Shown: positions 53,351 through 62,694 of the stretch, piece by piece | Layout of the letters: the number at the start of each line of letters is the position of its first letter | How positions within the stretch are numbered: position 1 is the first letter of the stretch | Assembly (NCBI RefSeq): GCF_014648075.1 | Contig: NZ_BMQK01000015.1 | Coordinates: 62,001-126,000 of the forward strand | DNA from: Streptomyces ruber | GTDB taxonomy: Bacteria > Actinomycetota > Actinomycetes > Streptomycetales > Streptomycetaceae | Length of the DNA stretch: 64,000 nt | Direction: 5' to 3' | Notes under the pieces: model-generated | What the model saw: only the letters and a program-made list of their open reading frames with translations | The model's database searches: none | What the model was told of the DNA's origin: nothing | Translations under genes and position numbers: made by a program

Positions 53351-54289
53351 ATGACCCTGGCACAGCGCGCCATCGACAACGCAGTCGAGGTATCCGGACT
53401 GCACAAGTCGTTCGGACGGACCCACGCACTGGACGGTCTCAACCTGCACGTCGGGACCGGCGAGGTGCACGGCTTCCTCGGGCCGAACGGTGCCGGGAAG
53501 TCCACCACCATCCGCGTCCTGCTCGGTCTCCTCCGCGCCGACGCCGGCACCGTACGGCTGCTGGGCGGCGACCCCTGGACGGACGCGGTCGCTCTGCACC
53601 GGCGGATCGCCTACGTTCCCGGCGACGTCGCCCTGTGGCGCAACCTCTCCGGCGGCGAGGTCATCGACCTGTACGGACGGCTGCGCGGGGGCCTGGACCG
53701 GGCGCGCCGCACCGAGCTGACCGAGCGCTTCGAACTGGACCCCACGAAGAAGGGTCACACCTACTCCAAGGGCAACCGGCAGAAGGTCGCCCTCGTCGCC
53801 GCCTTCGCCTCCGACGCCGACCTGCTCATCCTGGACGAGCCGACCGCCGGTCTCGATCCGCTGATGGAGGAGGTCTTCCAGCGCTGCGTGGCCGAGGAAC
53901 GTGACCGCGGCCGCACCGTGCTGCTGTCCTCGCACATCCTCAGTCAGGTGGAGGAGCTGTGCGACCGGGTCAGCATCATCCGCAAGGGCCGCACGGTCGA
54001 GAGCGGCTCGCTCGCCGACCTGCGCCATCTGACCCGTACGAGCGTCACCGCCGTGCTGGCCGGTCCACCGGGCGGGCTGTCCGGGCTGCCCGGTGTCCAC
54101 GGCTTCGAGGCACGGGGCGGGAGCGTACGGTTCCAGGTCGACACGGACAAACTGGACGCGGTGCTGCGTTCGCTCACCGAGTCCGGCGTACGGTCGCTGA
54201 CCTGCACGCCGCCGACCCTGGAGGAACTGTTCCTGCGGCACTACCAGGACGAACTGGGCGGGGCCCCGGCGGAGGTGGGGGCCCGATGA
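53351..54289 (+). CDS. ABC exporter ATP-binding subunit
   Basis: A 312-residue ATPase. Walker A GPNGAGKST is at 44-52, the signature is YSKGNRQKVAL (the variant of drug-exporter ABC-2 types) and Walker B is LLILDEPTAGLDP. The C-terminal domain (about 220-312) is as in DrrA-like proteins. Stop overlaps the permease start (ATGA). Exported compound unknown. Confidence 0.93.
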   Translation: MTLAQRAIDNAVEVSGLHKSFGRTHALDGLNLHVGTGEVHGFLGPNGAGKSTTIRVLLGLLRADAGTVRLLGGDPWTDAVALHRRIAYVPGDVALWRNLSGGEVIDLYGRLRGGLDRARRTELTERFELDPTKKGHTYSKGNRQKVALVAAFASDADLLILDEPTAGLDPLMEEVFQRCVAEERDRGRTVLLSSHILSQVEELCDRVSIIRKGRTVESGSLADLRHLTRTSVTAVLAGPPGGLSGLPGVHGFEARGGSVRFQVDTDKLDAVLRSLTESGVRSLTCTPPTLEELFLRHYQDELGGAPAEVGAR

Positions 54290-55899
54290 CCGCGGTGGCG
54301 GCAGCGGCGCTCGCGCCGGGCGCGGGGCGTGCGCGCCTGTTCGCCGGTACGGGCACCCTGCTGCGGCTCGCGCTGCGCCGGGACCGGGTGCTGCTGCCGG
54401 TGTGGGTGGCCGTCATCGGACTGACGGTGCTGTCGCTGCCGAGCGCGCTGGAGAGCGTGTACGGGACGGCGGCCGAGCGCGCCGGGGTGGCACGGCAGAT
54501 GCTGGCGAACAGTTCGCTGCGCGCCACGTACGGCCCGGTGTTCAGCGATTCGCTCGGCGGGCTGGTGGCCTGGCGCATCGGTGCGTACGCGGGGGTGTTC
54601 GCCGCGTGTCTGAGCCTGATCGTCGTCGTACGGCACACCCGCGACGAGGAGGAGAGCGGGCGGCAGGAGATGCTCTCGGCGGCGATGGTGGGGCGCCGGG
54701 CACCGCTCACGGCGGCCCTCCTGGCGGCACTGGTCGGGAACGCGGCGCTCGCGGTGCTGATCGTCGGCGGCCTCGCCGCACAGGGCACGGCCGGTGCGCT
54801 CGCGCTGGGGCTCGGAACGGCCGGGGTCGGCATGGTCTTCGCCACGGCGGCGGCGATCGCGGCACAGCTCACGGAGAGCGCGCGGCTGGCGAAGGGGCTG
54901 ACCGGGGGGCTCCTCGGCGCGGCGTACGTGCTGCGGGCCGCGGGCGACGCCGCCGAGAACGACGGTTCGTCCGCCCTGACCTGGGCGTCGCCGATCGGCT
55001 GGCTGGAGAACGTGCGTTCGTTCGCGGACGAGCGGTGGTGGGTGCTGCTGCTGTTCGTCGTGGCGGTCGCGGTCCAGACGTGCGTGGCGTACGGGCTGGC
55101 GGGCCGCCGCGACATCGGCATGAGTTTCCTGCCCACCCGGCCCGGTCCGGCGACGGGCCGCCTCGGTACGGCCGGCGCGCTGGCGTGGCGGCTCCAGCGG
55201 GGCGGCGTGCTCGGCTGGGGTGCCGCCTTCCTCGCCGCCGGGCTGGCCTTCGGCGCCATCACGGGCGGCGCCACGGATCTGGTCGGCGACAACGAGCGGA
55301 CCCGCGAGATCGTCGAACGGATGGGCGGACAGGCCGGGCTGACCGACGCGTTCCTCGCCTCCATGGCCGGGATGCTGGGCATGGTCGCCGCGCTGTACAT
55401 CGTCCAGGCCGTGCTGCGGCAACACGCCGAGGAGACGGCGCTGCGGGCCGAGCCGGTGCTGGCGGGTGCGGTCGGGCGGCTGCGCTGGGCGGGCGGGCAC
55501 CTGGCCGTCGCCTTCGGCGGCGCCGCGCTGATCATGCTGCTCGGCGGGCTGGGTCTCGGTATCGGGTACGGCGGCCACCTCGGCCCCGTGCTCGGCGCCT
55601 GCCTGGTCCAGCTCCCGGCGGTGTGGGTGATCGGCGGCTGTGCCGTCCTGCTGTACGGGGTGTGGCCGCAGGCGGCACCGGCGGCATGGGGCGTGGCGGG
55701 CGCGGCCCTGCTGATCGGCTGGCTCGGTCCGGTGCTGGACCTTCCCGGCGCCGTGCTGGAGCTCTCCCCCTTCACCCACCTCCCGAAGCTGCCGGGGGAG
55801 GAGATGGTGTGGGGGGCCGTCGAGGGGCTGACGGCGATGACGGTGGCACTCACGGCGATCGGCCTCGCGGGGCTGCGGTCGCGGGACCTGACGACGTGA
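54286..55899 (+). CDS. ABC-2 type exporter permease
   Basis: A 537-residue integral membrane protein with about 12 helices in two similar halves (RLALRRDRVLLPVWVAVIG and AWRLQRGGVLGWGAAFLAAG begin the two). This doubled layout is common in actinobacterial exporters annotated as antibiotic transport permeases. ATG 54286 overlaps the ATPase stop by 4 nt. Convergent with the P450 gene 52 bases away. Confidence 0.9.
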   Translation: MTAVAAAALAPGAGRARLFAGTGTLLRLALRRDRVLLPVWVAVIGLTVLSLPSALESVYGTAAERAGVARQMLANSSLRATYGPVFSDSLGGLVAWRIGAYAGVFAACLSLIVVVRHTRDEEESGRQEMLSAAMVGRRAPLTAALLAALVGNAALAVLIVGGLAAQGTAGALALGLGTAGVGMVFATAAAIAAQLTESARLAKGLTGGLLGAAYVLRAAGDAAENDGSSALTWASPIGWLENVRSFADERWWVLLLFVVAVAVQTCVAYGLAGRRDIGMSFLPTRPGPATGRLGTAGALAWRLQRGGVLGWGAAFLAAGLAFGAITGGATDLVGDNERTREIVERMGGQAGLTDAFLASMAGMLGMVAALYIVQAVLRQHAEETALRAEPVLAGAVGRLRWAGGHLAVAFGGAALIMLLGGLGLGIGYGGHLGPVLGACLVQLPAVWVIGGCAVLLYGVWPQAAPAAWGVAGAALLIGWLGPVLDLPGAVLELSPFTHLPKLPGEEMVWGAVEGLTAMTVALTAIGLAGLRSRDLTT

Positions 55900-55951
55900 C
55901 GGGGCGCTTCTGCGGTGGGGTCGGCGCGGGGGCTCCGCCCGGCCCCGGCGC

Positions 55952-57157
55952 TCACCCCACCTCGACGTCCAGTCGCTCCAGGCCGCGCATCACGAAGTTC
56001 GGCCTGCGCCCGGGCTCCGCCGCCAGGGTCAGCGCCGGGGCCTTCGTGAGCAGGGATCTCATCGAGGCCGCCAGCTCGATACGGGCCAGGGGCGCGCCGA
56101 TGCAGTAGTGGATGCCCGCGCTGAAGGAGATGTGCGGGTTGTCCGCGCGGGCCAGGTCCAGGCGGGCGGGGTCGGTGAAGACCGCCGGGTCGTGGTTGGC
56201 CGAGCCGAAGAGCAGCGCCACCTCGGAACCCCGCGGGATCGTCGTGCCGTCGATCTCCACGTCGTCCAGCACCCAGCGCTCGAAGAACTGGAGCGGGGTG
56301 TCGTACCGCAGCAGCTCCTCGACCGCGGACGGGACCAGGGAGTGGTCGGCGCGCAGGGCCGCCAGCTGGTCCGGGTTGCGGAACAGCGCCCACCAGCCGT
56401 TCACCGTGGCGTTGACCGTCGCCTCGTGGCCCGCGTTGAGCAGCAGCACACAGGTGGAGATCATCTCCTGCTCGGTGAGCCGGTCGCCCTCGTCGTGCGC
56501 CGCGATCAGCCCCGAGATCAGGTCGTCACCCGGCTCCTCGCGCCGCGCGGCGATCAGCCCGCGCAGGTACTCCGTGAACTCCACCGACGCCCGTACCGCC
56601 TTCGCCGCCACCTCCTCCGGCGGGTTGAGCTCGTACATTCCGCAGATGTCCGCCGACCACGGACGCAGCGGGGCCCGGTCGGACTCCGGGATGCCCAGCA
56701 TCTCCGCGATCACCGCCACCGGGAGCGGCTCGGCGACCTCCGTCAGCAGGTCACCGCCGCCCGCCTCGACCAGTCCGCCGACCAGGTCGTCCGCCAGCCG
56801 CTGGACGTACGGTTGCAGCCGTTCCACCGTGCGGGGCGTGAACGCCTTCGACACCAGGCGCCGGATCCGCGTGTGGTCCGGCGGTTCCAGGTCGAGCATG
56901 CCGTGGTCGTTCAGCGTGTGGAACGGCTCGTGCTCCGGTGGCGGCGCCGTCCGCCCGAACTCCTCGTGCGAGAAACGGTGCCGGTACGTCCGGCCGAGCC
57001 GCCGGTCCCGCAGCAGCGCCGACACATCCGCGTGGTGCGGCACCAGCCACTGGTCGCTGGGCTCGTAGTAGTGCACCCGGCCCAGCTCCCGCAGCTCGGC
57101 GAAGGCGGGATACGGGTCGGCGACGAACGCGGGGTCCCACGGGTCGAAGGCTGCCAT
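55952..57157 (-). CDS. Cytochrome P450
   Basis: A 401-residue soluble bacterial P450. The heme-binding loop SFSAGIHYCIG has ligand Cys352; the I-helix is LLNAGHEATVN with the acid-alcohol pair changed to Glu-Ala-Thr; the K-helix ExxR is EELLR. It needs separate ferredoxin and reductase, which are not encoded here. Substrate unknown, and no biosynthetic cluster surrounds it. A TAGCGT box ends 6 nt before ATG 57157, suggesting a leaderless transcript. Confidence 0.95.
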   Translation of the reverse strand: MAAFDPWDPAFVADPYPAFAELRELGRVHYYEPSDQWLVPHHADVSALLRDRRLGRTYRHRFSHEEFGRTAPPPEHEPFHTLNDHGMLDLEPPDHTRIRRLVSKAFTPRTVERLQPYVQRLADDLVGGLVEAGGGDLLTEVAEPLPVAVIAEMLGIPESDRAPLRPWSADICGMYELNPPEEVAAKAVRASVEFTEYLRGLIAARREEPGDDLISGLIAAHDEGDRLTEQEMISTCVLLLNAGHEATVNATVNGWWALFRNPDQLAALRADHSLVPSAVEELLRYDTPLQFFERWVLDDVEIDGTTIPRGSEVALLFGSANHDPAVFTDPARLDLARADNPHISFSAGIHYCIGAPLARIELAASMRSLLTKAPALTLAAEPGRRPNFVMRGLERLDVEVG

Positions 57158-57212
57158 GCGGGGACGCTACCCGGCGGTCGAGCCGCTGACCAGGGGGTCC
57201 TGTGATCGCTCG

Positions 57213-57257
57213 CCCCGTCACCCCGTGATCCCGTCCCCCCGTCACCCCGTGATCCCG
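57213..57257. repeat. 23-bp tandem repeat beyond the response regulator stop
   Basis: Two exact 22-bp copies (57213-57234 and 57236-57257) of a CCCCGTCACCCCGTGATCCC-type unit, with a partial third copy running into the response regulator stop. Confidence 0.8.
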
Positions 57258-57265
57258 TCACCCCG

Positions 57266-57940
57266 TCACCCCGGCGTCACCAGTTTCGCCTCGTATGCGA
57301 ACACCGCCGCCTGGGTCCGGTCCCGCAGGCCCAGCTTGACCAGGATGCGGCTGACATGGGTCTTGATCGTCGACTCGGCGACCACGAGGCGCTCCGCGAT
57401 CTCCGCATTGGACAGGCCCTGCGCGATGAGGACCAGGACCTCCGTCTCCCGCTCGGTGAGGTCGCCGTACGCCGCCTGCGCGCCCGGCATCAGGCGCGGG
57501 GCCTCGGAGAGTTTCGAGAATTCCGTGATCAGCCGCCTGGTCACCGACGGGGCGAGCAGGGCCTCGCCGGACGCCACCACCCGTACGCCGTCCGCGAGCT
57601 GCCGGGCGGAGGCGTCCTTGAGGAGGAAGCCGGAGGCACCCGCCCGCAGCGCCTGGTACACGTACTCGTCCAGGTCGAACGTCGTCAGCACCAGCACCTT
57701 CGCCGCGCCGTCCGCGGCCACGATCTCCCGTGTCGCCTCGATGCCGTTCAGCTCGGGCATGCGGATGTCCATCAGGACGACGTCCGGGGAGAGCTCGCGG
57801 ACGCGGTCCACCGCCTCCCGGCCGTTCACCGCCTCGCCGACGACCTCGATGTCCGGCATCGCGCCCAGCAGCACCGAGAAGCCCTCGCGGACCATCATCT
57901 GGTCGTCGGCGATCAGTACACGGATGGTGCCGCTCGTCAT
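57266..57940 (-). CDS. NarL/FixJ response regulator (system A)
   Basis: A 224-residue regulator. The receiver domain has Asp12-Asp13 and the phosphoacceptor Asp58 in VLMDIRMPE; the LuxR HTH (about 155-215) carries LTERETEVLVLIAQGLSNAEIAE. Its ATG overlaps the stop of sensor kinase A (ATGA). It is clearly paralogous to regulator B at 59401. Targets may include the element at 59355. Confidence 0.95.
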   Translation of the reverse strand: MTSGTIRVLIADDQMMVREGFSVLLGAMPDIEVVGEAVNGREAVDRVRELSPDVVLMDIRMPELNGIEATREIVAADGAAKVLVLTTFDLDEYVYQALRAGASGFLLKDASARQLADGVRVVASGEALLAPSVTRRLITEFSKLSEAPRLMPGAQAAYGDLTERETEVLVLIAQGLSNAEIAERLVVAESTIKTHVSRILVKLGLRDRTQAAVFAYEAKLVTPG

Positions 57941-59289
57941 GCCTCGTCCTCGATCACCGTCGGCACCGGCAGGAAAACCGTCACCTCGTAACCCCCGTCC
58001 TCCGTCCCGCCCGTCGTCATCCCGCCGTCCAGCATCGTGACGCGCTCACGCATGCCGGTGAGGCCGTGGCCGGCGCCGGGCGAGGGCTTGACCAGACCGG
58101 TCGCCGGGCCGTTCAGGATGCGCAGGCCCAGGCCGCCCAGAACGTAACCGATCTCGACCCGGGCCGTGGCTCCGGGTGCGTGCCGGAGGGTGTTGCTGAG
58201 CGCCTCCTGGACTATTCGGTACGCGGACAGCTCGATGCCCTGCGGGAGTTCGCGGACGGCTCCCGTGACCACCTTCTCGACGGTCAGGCCCGCGTCGCGC
58301 ACGTTGGCGAGCAGGGCGTCGAGATCGGCGAGGGTGGGCTGCGGGGCCTCCGGCGCCTCGTAGTCCTCCGCGCGGACGACACCCAGGACGCGGCGGAGCT
58401 CGGTGAGCGCCGCGACCGCGTTCTCCCTGATCGTGACGAACGCCTGCTCCAGCTCCGGCGGCGGGCTCTCCACCCGGTACGGCGCGGCCTCCGCCTGGAT
58501 CGCGACCACCGACATGTGGTGGGCGACCACGTCGTGCAGCTCGCGGGCGATCGTGGTGCGCTCCTCCAGGAGGGTGCGCTTGGAGCGTTCGTGCGCGGTC
58601 ACCGTCTGCTGGGCGGTCACCTCGCGCTGGGCGGTGCGGCGCGTGTGGACGACGGTGACGGCCAGGAGGGCCAGGGCGGAGAAGACCAGGAGCGGGGCCG
58701 TGTTGTCGGAGTACTGGTTCGCGTCCAGGAACACTCCGAAGACGAAGCCGTACACCGCGGTGATCAGCCACATCCACACGGCGGCGCGGGGCCGCGTGCG
58801 CAGGGCCACGACCGTCATCACCACGGGGTGGCAGACGGCGGCGCCGGTCGGCCAGGGCCAGTCGCTCCAGTTGTCGCCGAACGCGGTGGCCACCGGAGTC
58901 GCAGCCATGGACACCCAGAACGCCCCGACGGGTCTGATCAGCGTCAGCAGGACGGGACAGAGGGCGAGCAGACCGCACAGCACCGACAGATGGCCCCTGG
59001 CGTAAGCGGCGCCGGCTGCGAACGCGACCAGACCGGCCACCGCCACGACGGCATGCGGCGTCCACACCATGTACTTCCGCAGGCTCGCGGGCAGGCGCCG
59101 GGTGATCGGGCCGTCCACGCTCATCCGGGGCAGCAGGCGGTACGCGAACGCGTCGGTGATCAGGTCCTGCCGCAGTCCGCGCAGGGCGTCCACGGCCACC
59201 CGGTACTCGGGGCTGCGCGACTTGGCCCCGTCCTGCGGTGGCGGTGTCCGCATCTGCGTCTGCGTCTGCGTGTGCGTCGTCTCGGTCAC
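57937..59289 (-). CDS. Sensor histidine kinase (system A)
   Basis: A 450-residue HisKA_3 kinase with about six membrane helices (about 75-215), then the phosphoacceptor His252 in ARELHDVVAHH and an HATPase domain (IVQEALSNTLRHAPG, GHGLTGMRERV). The outer loops are short, typical of kinases sensing membrane state. GTG 59289 was preferred over GTG 59298 because it lies 7 nt after TACCGT. Coupled to regulator A. Confidence 0.93.
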   Translation of the reverse strand: MTETTHTQTQTQMRTPPPQDGAKSRSPEYRVAVDALRGLRQDLITDAFAYRLLPRMSVDGPITRRLPASLRKYMVWTPHAVVAVAGLVAFAAGAAYARGHLSVLCGLLALCPVLLTLIRPVGAFWVSMAATPVATAFGDNWSDWPWPTGAAVCHPVVMTVVALRTRPRAAVWMWLITAVYGFVFGVFLDANQYSDNTAPLLVFSALALLAVTVVHTRRTAQREVTAQQTVTAHERSKRTLLEERTTIARELHDVVAHHMSVVAIQAEAAPYRVESPPPELEQAFVTIRENAVAALTELRRVLGVVRAEDYEAPEAPQPTLADLDALLANVRDAGLTVEKVVTGAVRELPQGIELSAYRIVQEALSNTLRHAPGATARVEIGYVLGGLGLRILNGPATGLVKPSPGAGHGLTGMRERVTMLDGGMTTGGTEDGGYEVTVFLPVPTVIEDEA

Positions 59290-59354
59290 GCTTCTCACGG
59301 TAGGCGTCGGCCGGCACCGGGGGCGTCACCAGTGAGAGGGGTTCTCCGGGGTCC

Positions 59355-59375
59355 CTCTCAGGTACTACGGGTAGC
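59355..59375 (-). promoter_or_regulatory. Shared 21-bp element, copy 1
   Basis: Contains GGTACTACGGGTAGC on the plus strand and matches 20 of 21 bases with 63819-63839. It sits 66-86 bases upstream of the kinase A start. Beside it, TGAGAGGG (59333-59340) and CCCTCTCA (59353-59360) form an 8-bp inverted repeat. Likely binding site for one of the adjacent response regulators. Confidence 0.55.
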
Positions 59376-59400
59376 GCCGCGACCTCGCACCGAGCCGTCC

Positions 59401-60066
59401 TCAGTAGCCGGACGGCCGCACGAGCCCCGACTCGTACGCGAAGATCGCGGCCTGGGTGCGGTCCCGCAGCCCCAGCTTGACCAGGATGCGGCCCACGTGG
59501 GTCTTCACGGTCTGCTCGGCGACGACGAGGCGTGCGGCGATCTCGGAGTTGGACAGTCCCTGGGCGATCAGCGCGAGAACCTCCGTCTCCCGCTCGGTGA
59601 GGTCGGCCACGCGGTCCTTCAGCGGGGCGCGGGGAGCCGCTCCGTGCAGCCGGGAGAACTCGGCGATGAGCCGGCGCGTGACGCCGGGGGCGAGCAGGCC
59701 GTCCCCCGCCGCCACCACCCGTACCGCCTCGGCGAGCTGGTCGGCCGAGGCGTCCTTGAGCAGGAAGCCGGACGCACCGGCGTGCAGCGCCTCGTACACG
59801 TACTCGTCGAGGTCGAAGGTGGTCAGTACCAGCACCCTGATGTCCGGGGTCGCGCCGGTGATGCGGCGGGTGGCCTCGATGCCGCCCAGCTCCGGCATGC
59901 GGATGTCCATCAGGACGACGTCCGGGGCGAGTTCGGCGACCTTCGCCACGGCGTCGAGGCCGTCCACCGCCTGGCCGATCACCTCGATGTCGGGCTGTGT
60001 GTTGAGCAGCACGGTGAAGCCCTGCCGGACCATCTGCTGGTCGTCGGCGATCAGTACCCGGATCAT
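59401..60066 (-). CDS. NarL/FixJ response regulator (system B)
   Basis: A 221-residue paralogue of regulator A, with Asp8-Asp9, phosphoacceptor Asp54 in VLMDIRMPE and HTH LTERETEVLALIAQGLSNSE. Start overlaps the kinase B stop (ATGA). The close similarity of the two regulators makes shared DNA targets likely. Confidence 0.95.
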   Translation of the reverse strand: MIRVLIADDQQMVRQGFTVLLNTQPDIEVIGQAVDGLDAVAKVAELAPDVVLMDIRMPELGGIEATRRITGATPDIRVLVLTTFDLDEYVYEALHAGASGFLLKDASADQLAEAVRVVAAGDGLLAPGVTRRLIAEFSRLHGAAPRAPLKDRVADLTERETEVLALIAQGLSNSEIAARLVVAEQTVKTHVGRILVKLGLRDRTQAAIFAYESGLVRPSGY

Positions 60067-61490
60067 GCGGTGTCGTCCTCGGGTTCAGTGAGTTCGGTGG
60101 GTTCAGTGGGTTCAGTGAGTTCGGTGGGGTCGGGGAAGTCGTCGGGGCCGGTGGGGTGGTGACGGGTGTGATCGATGCGGTCGGGGTTGTCGACGGGAAG
60201 GAACGCGAACACCGTGTAGCCGCCGTCCGGCAGGGAGTGCGCCGACAGGGTGCCGCCCAGCATCGTGGTCCGCTCCCGCATGCCGAGCAGACCGTGCCCC
60301 GCCCCCGGTGACGGCGGTGCGGGCCGCAGCGGGGGCGTGTTGATGACGTCGACCCGCAGTCCGTGCGCGAGGTGCGTGAGGTGGACCTCGGCGCTCGCGC
60401 CGGGCGCGTGGCGCAGGACGTTGCTCAACGCCTCCTGCACGATGCGGTACGCCGACAGTTCCACACCGGGCGGCAGCGGCCGCCGCTCGCCCGCGATGTC
60501 GATGGTCACCGTCAGACCCGCGGCCCGGGTGTTCTCCACCAGCGCGGGAAGCCGGTCGAGGGTGGGCTGCGGGGTGTGCCGGGCGGTGTCGGTCCGGTCC
60601 GGCTCGCCGGGAACGGGAACGTCGGGGTGTTCGGAGCGCAGCACGCCCAGCACCCGGCGGAGTTCGGTCAGTGCCTCCAGCGCGTTCTGCCGGATGCCTG
60701 CGAGGTTCTCCTTCAGTTCCTCGGACGGGTCCTCGACGAGGTGCGGGGCGACCTGGGCCTGGATGGAGATCACCGACATGTGGTGGGCGACCACGTCGTG
60801 CAGCTCGCGGGCGATGCGGCTGCGCTCCTCCAGGAGGGTGCGGCGAGCGCGTTCCTCGGCGGTGAGTGTGGCCTGCTGCTTGAGTTCCGCGCGTGCCTCG
60901 CGGCGGCCGCGGAACGCCATGCCGAGCACCACGGCGACCGCGCACAGGACGACCGCGAGCACCCCCGTGGACTGGTAGTCCGGTGCCCCCACCAGGCCTT
61001 GGAGGAGGTAGGTGAGCAGCACGGTGATGCCCAGGGCCTCCGCGGACACCCGGGTCGGCACCCGCAGCGCGAGCAGCAACAGCACGAAGACCTGCGCGAA
61101 GATCCCGGCCGCGGTCCAGGGCCAGGTGAAGTCGTGCGCCGCGCCATCCATCAGACGCATCCGCACCGCGACGGCCGCCACCACGGTGGCTCCCGTCGAC
61201 AGCCACCAGGCCGGGACCGGCCGCCACAGCGCGAGCGCCACCGCGCCGCCGTGCGCCAGCGCAAACAGCAAGGCGTACGCGAAGGCGAGACCGGCATGGT
61301 CCTGGAGCTGCATCACCTCGCCGACCGCGATGCCGACCGCGGCGAGACAGACCACGGTATGCGGCAGCCGGCGCAACCATGCCGATAGCGGCAGCGGATC
61401 GACCCGTGCGGTCCACAGGTCGTCGCGCAGCACCCGCAGCCCGCGCCGGGCGTGCTCCACGGCCGCGTCTTGGATCCCCCGTCCCGTCAC
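60063..61490 (-). CDS. Sensor histidine kinase (system B)
   Basis: A 475-residue HisKA_3 kinase with about six membrane helices, phosphoacceptor His231 in ARELHDVVAHH, and HATPase motifs IVQEALSNVLRHAPG and GHGLLGMRERT. GTG 61490 was chosen because it follows TAGGGT by 7 nt; ATG 61508 is an alternative. That TAGGGT overlaps the stop codon of the upstream acyltransferase gene. The C-tail is a TELTEPTEPTELTEPE repeat, encoded by a roughly 9-bp repeat. Confidence 0.93.
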   Translation of the reverse strand: MTGRGIQDAAVEHARRGLRVLRDDLWTARVDPLPLSAWLRRLPHTVVCLAAVGIAVGEVMQLQDHAGLAFAYALLFALAHGGAVALALWRPVPAWWLSTGATVVAAVAVRMRLMDGAAHDFTWPWTAAGIFAQVFVLLLLALRVPTRVSAEALGITVLLTYLLQGLVGAPDYQSTGVLAVVLCAVAVVLGMAFRGRREARAELKQQATLTAEERARRTLLEERSRIARELHDVVAHHMSVISIQAQVAPHLVEDPSEELKENLAGIRQNALEALTELRRVLGVLRSEHPDVPVPGEPDRTDTARHTPQPTLDRLPALVENTRAAGLTVTIDIAGERRPLPPGVELSAYRIVQEALSNVLRHAPGASAEVHLTHLAHGLRVDVINTPPLRPAPPSPGAGHGLLGMRERTTMLGGTLSAHSLPDGGYTVFAFLPVDNPDRIDHTRHHPTGPDDFPDPTELTEPTEPTELTEPEDDTA

Positions 61491-61500
61491 GCGGTTCACC

Positions 61501-62694
61501 CTAGACATGATGTGTCCGCGCCGGGACACCTCGGTCCGGGGTCCGGTGGCCCCGCACCACCCGCAAGCGTCCCCGGCCGCCACCCCGCTCGTGACGGCGG
61601 AACGCGGACCGGCAGACGGCGAGCGCCACGGCGAAGACCGGCAGCCAGAGCAGCCGGGCGGCGACCCAGGACAGGTCGTCGGGTACGGTGTGCAGCCCCG
61701 GCAGGCGGCCGGCCGGCAGACTAGCGGCCGTGGTCGCCATCAGGGCCGTCTGATGCCACAGGAACACCGTCATCGCGGACAGGTTGACCAGCGCCACCGC
61801 TGCCCACGCCACGGGCCGGCGCATCGCACGACGCAACGGTCCGCGCAGCAGCAGGGCGAGCCCGCACTGGGCCAGACCGAAGGTGACGGCCGCCAGCGTG
61901 GGCGGATCGAGGTTGGACACCGCCGCGCCGGGGACGCCGACCATCGACGCCGGGTAGCCCGCCCCGGCGACCAGGGCCGCGGTCGCCGCCGCACCTCCGG
62001 TGAGCAGGGCCCAGCCCGCGCGGCGGCGCTCCAGCTCCCCCCGCGTCCAGGCCGCGCCCAGGGTGTAGGGCACCAGCCAGCCCGCGGCCACGTTCACCCA
62101 GCCGAGCCAGGACGGGCCGTCCAGTCCGAAGCGTATGAGGTCCACGTGGAGGACGACGGCCAGCGGCCACAGCGGGCTGAGCCGGGCCAGCAGCGGGGTC
62201 GCCGCCGTCAGCACGGCGAAGACCAGCAGGAACCACAGCGGCGACAGCGCCAGCTTCAGCAGCGTACGCACCGTGTCCGGGTCGGTGCCCGTCACGAGCA
62301 GGCCGGCCACCACGACCGTCCACAGGGCCAGCAGAGCCGGCACCGGACCGGACAAGCGGATCAGACGGGCGTGCAGCCACTGCCCGTAGCTCGATCCCCG
62401 CGCGCGTGCCGACGCGTACCCCTTGGTCGCCACATGCCCGCCCACCAGGAAGAACACGGCCAGTGTCTGGAAGAACCAGGAGACCGGCGCGAGCCAGGGC
62501 ATGTGCCGCAGCGGGCTGGCGGTGTGCAGGCCGCCGCTGTCCGCGACCAGGGCGGTGACCAGCCAGTGGCCCAGGACGACGCCGAGGATCGCGAGGCCCC
62601 GCAGGGCGTCGACGGCCCGGTCCCTCCCCAGGGCCGACGCGGCCGCGTCCAGACGGTGAACGGTGGAGCGGAGCTGTGCGGCCGGCTTACGCAC
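61501..62694 (-). CDS. Acyltransferase family (AcylT_3-like) membrane protein
   Basis: A 397-residue protein with about ten helices and the N-terminal RDRAVDALRGLAILGVVLGHW of membrane O-acyltransferases, whose conserved Arg and His lie there. It ends with a basic tail. Such proteins move acyl groups onto cell-surface glycans or lipids. GTG 62694 lies within the last codons of the DUF1023 gene (8-nt overlap), so they are coupled. Confidence 0.85.
   Translation of the reverse strand: MRKPAAQLRSTVHRLDAAASALGRDRAVDALRGLAILGVVLGHWLVTALVADSGGLHTASPLRHMPWLAPVSWFFQTLAVFFLVGGHVATKGYASARARGSSYGQWLHARLIRLSGPVPALLALWTVVVAGLLVTGTDPDTVRTLLKLALSPLWFLLVFAVLTAATPLLARLSPLWPLAVVLHVDLIRFGLDGPSWLGWVNVAAGWLVPYTLGAAWTRGELERRRAGWALLTGGAAATAALVAGAGYPASMVGVPGAAVSNLDPPTLAAVTFGLAQCGLALLLRGPLRRAMRRPVAWAAVALVNLSAMTVFLWHQTALMATTAASLPAGRLPGLHTVPDDLSWVAARLLWLPVFAVALAVCRSAFRRHERGGGRGRLRVVRGHRTPDRGVPARTHHV

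Noticed and set aside
55952..57157. Natural product cluster around the P450 and exporter
   Set aside because: No synthase, tailoring set or resistance genes nearby; neighbours are regulators and housekeeping genes.
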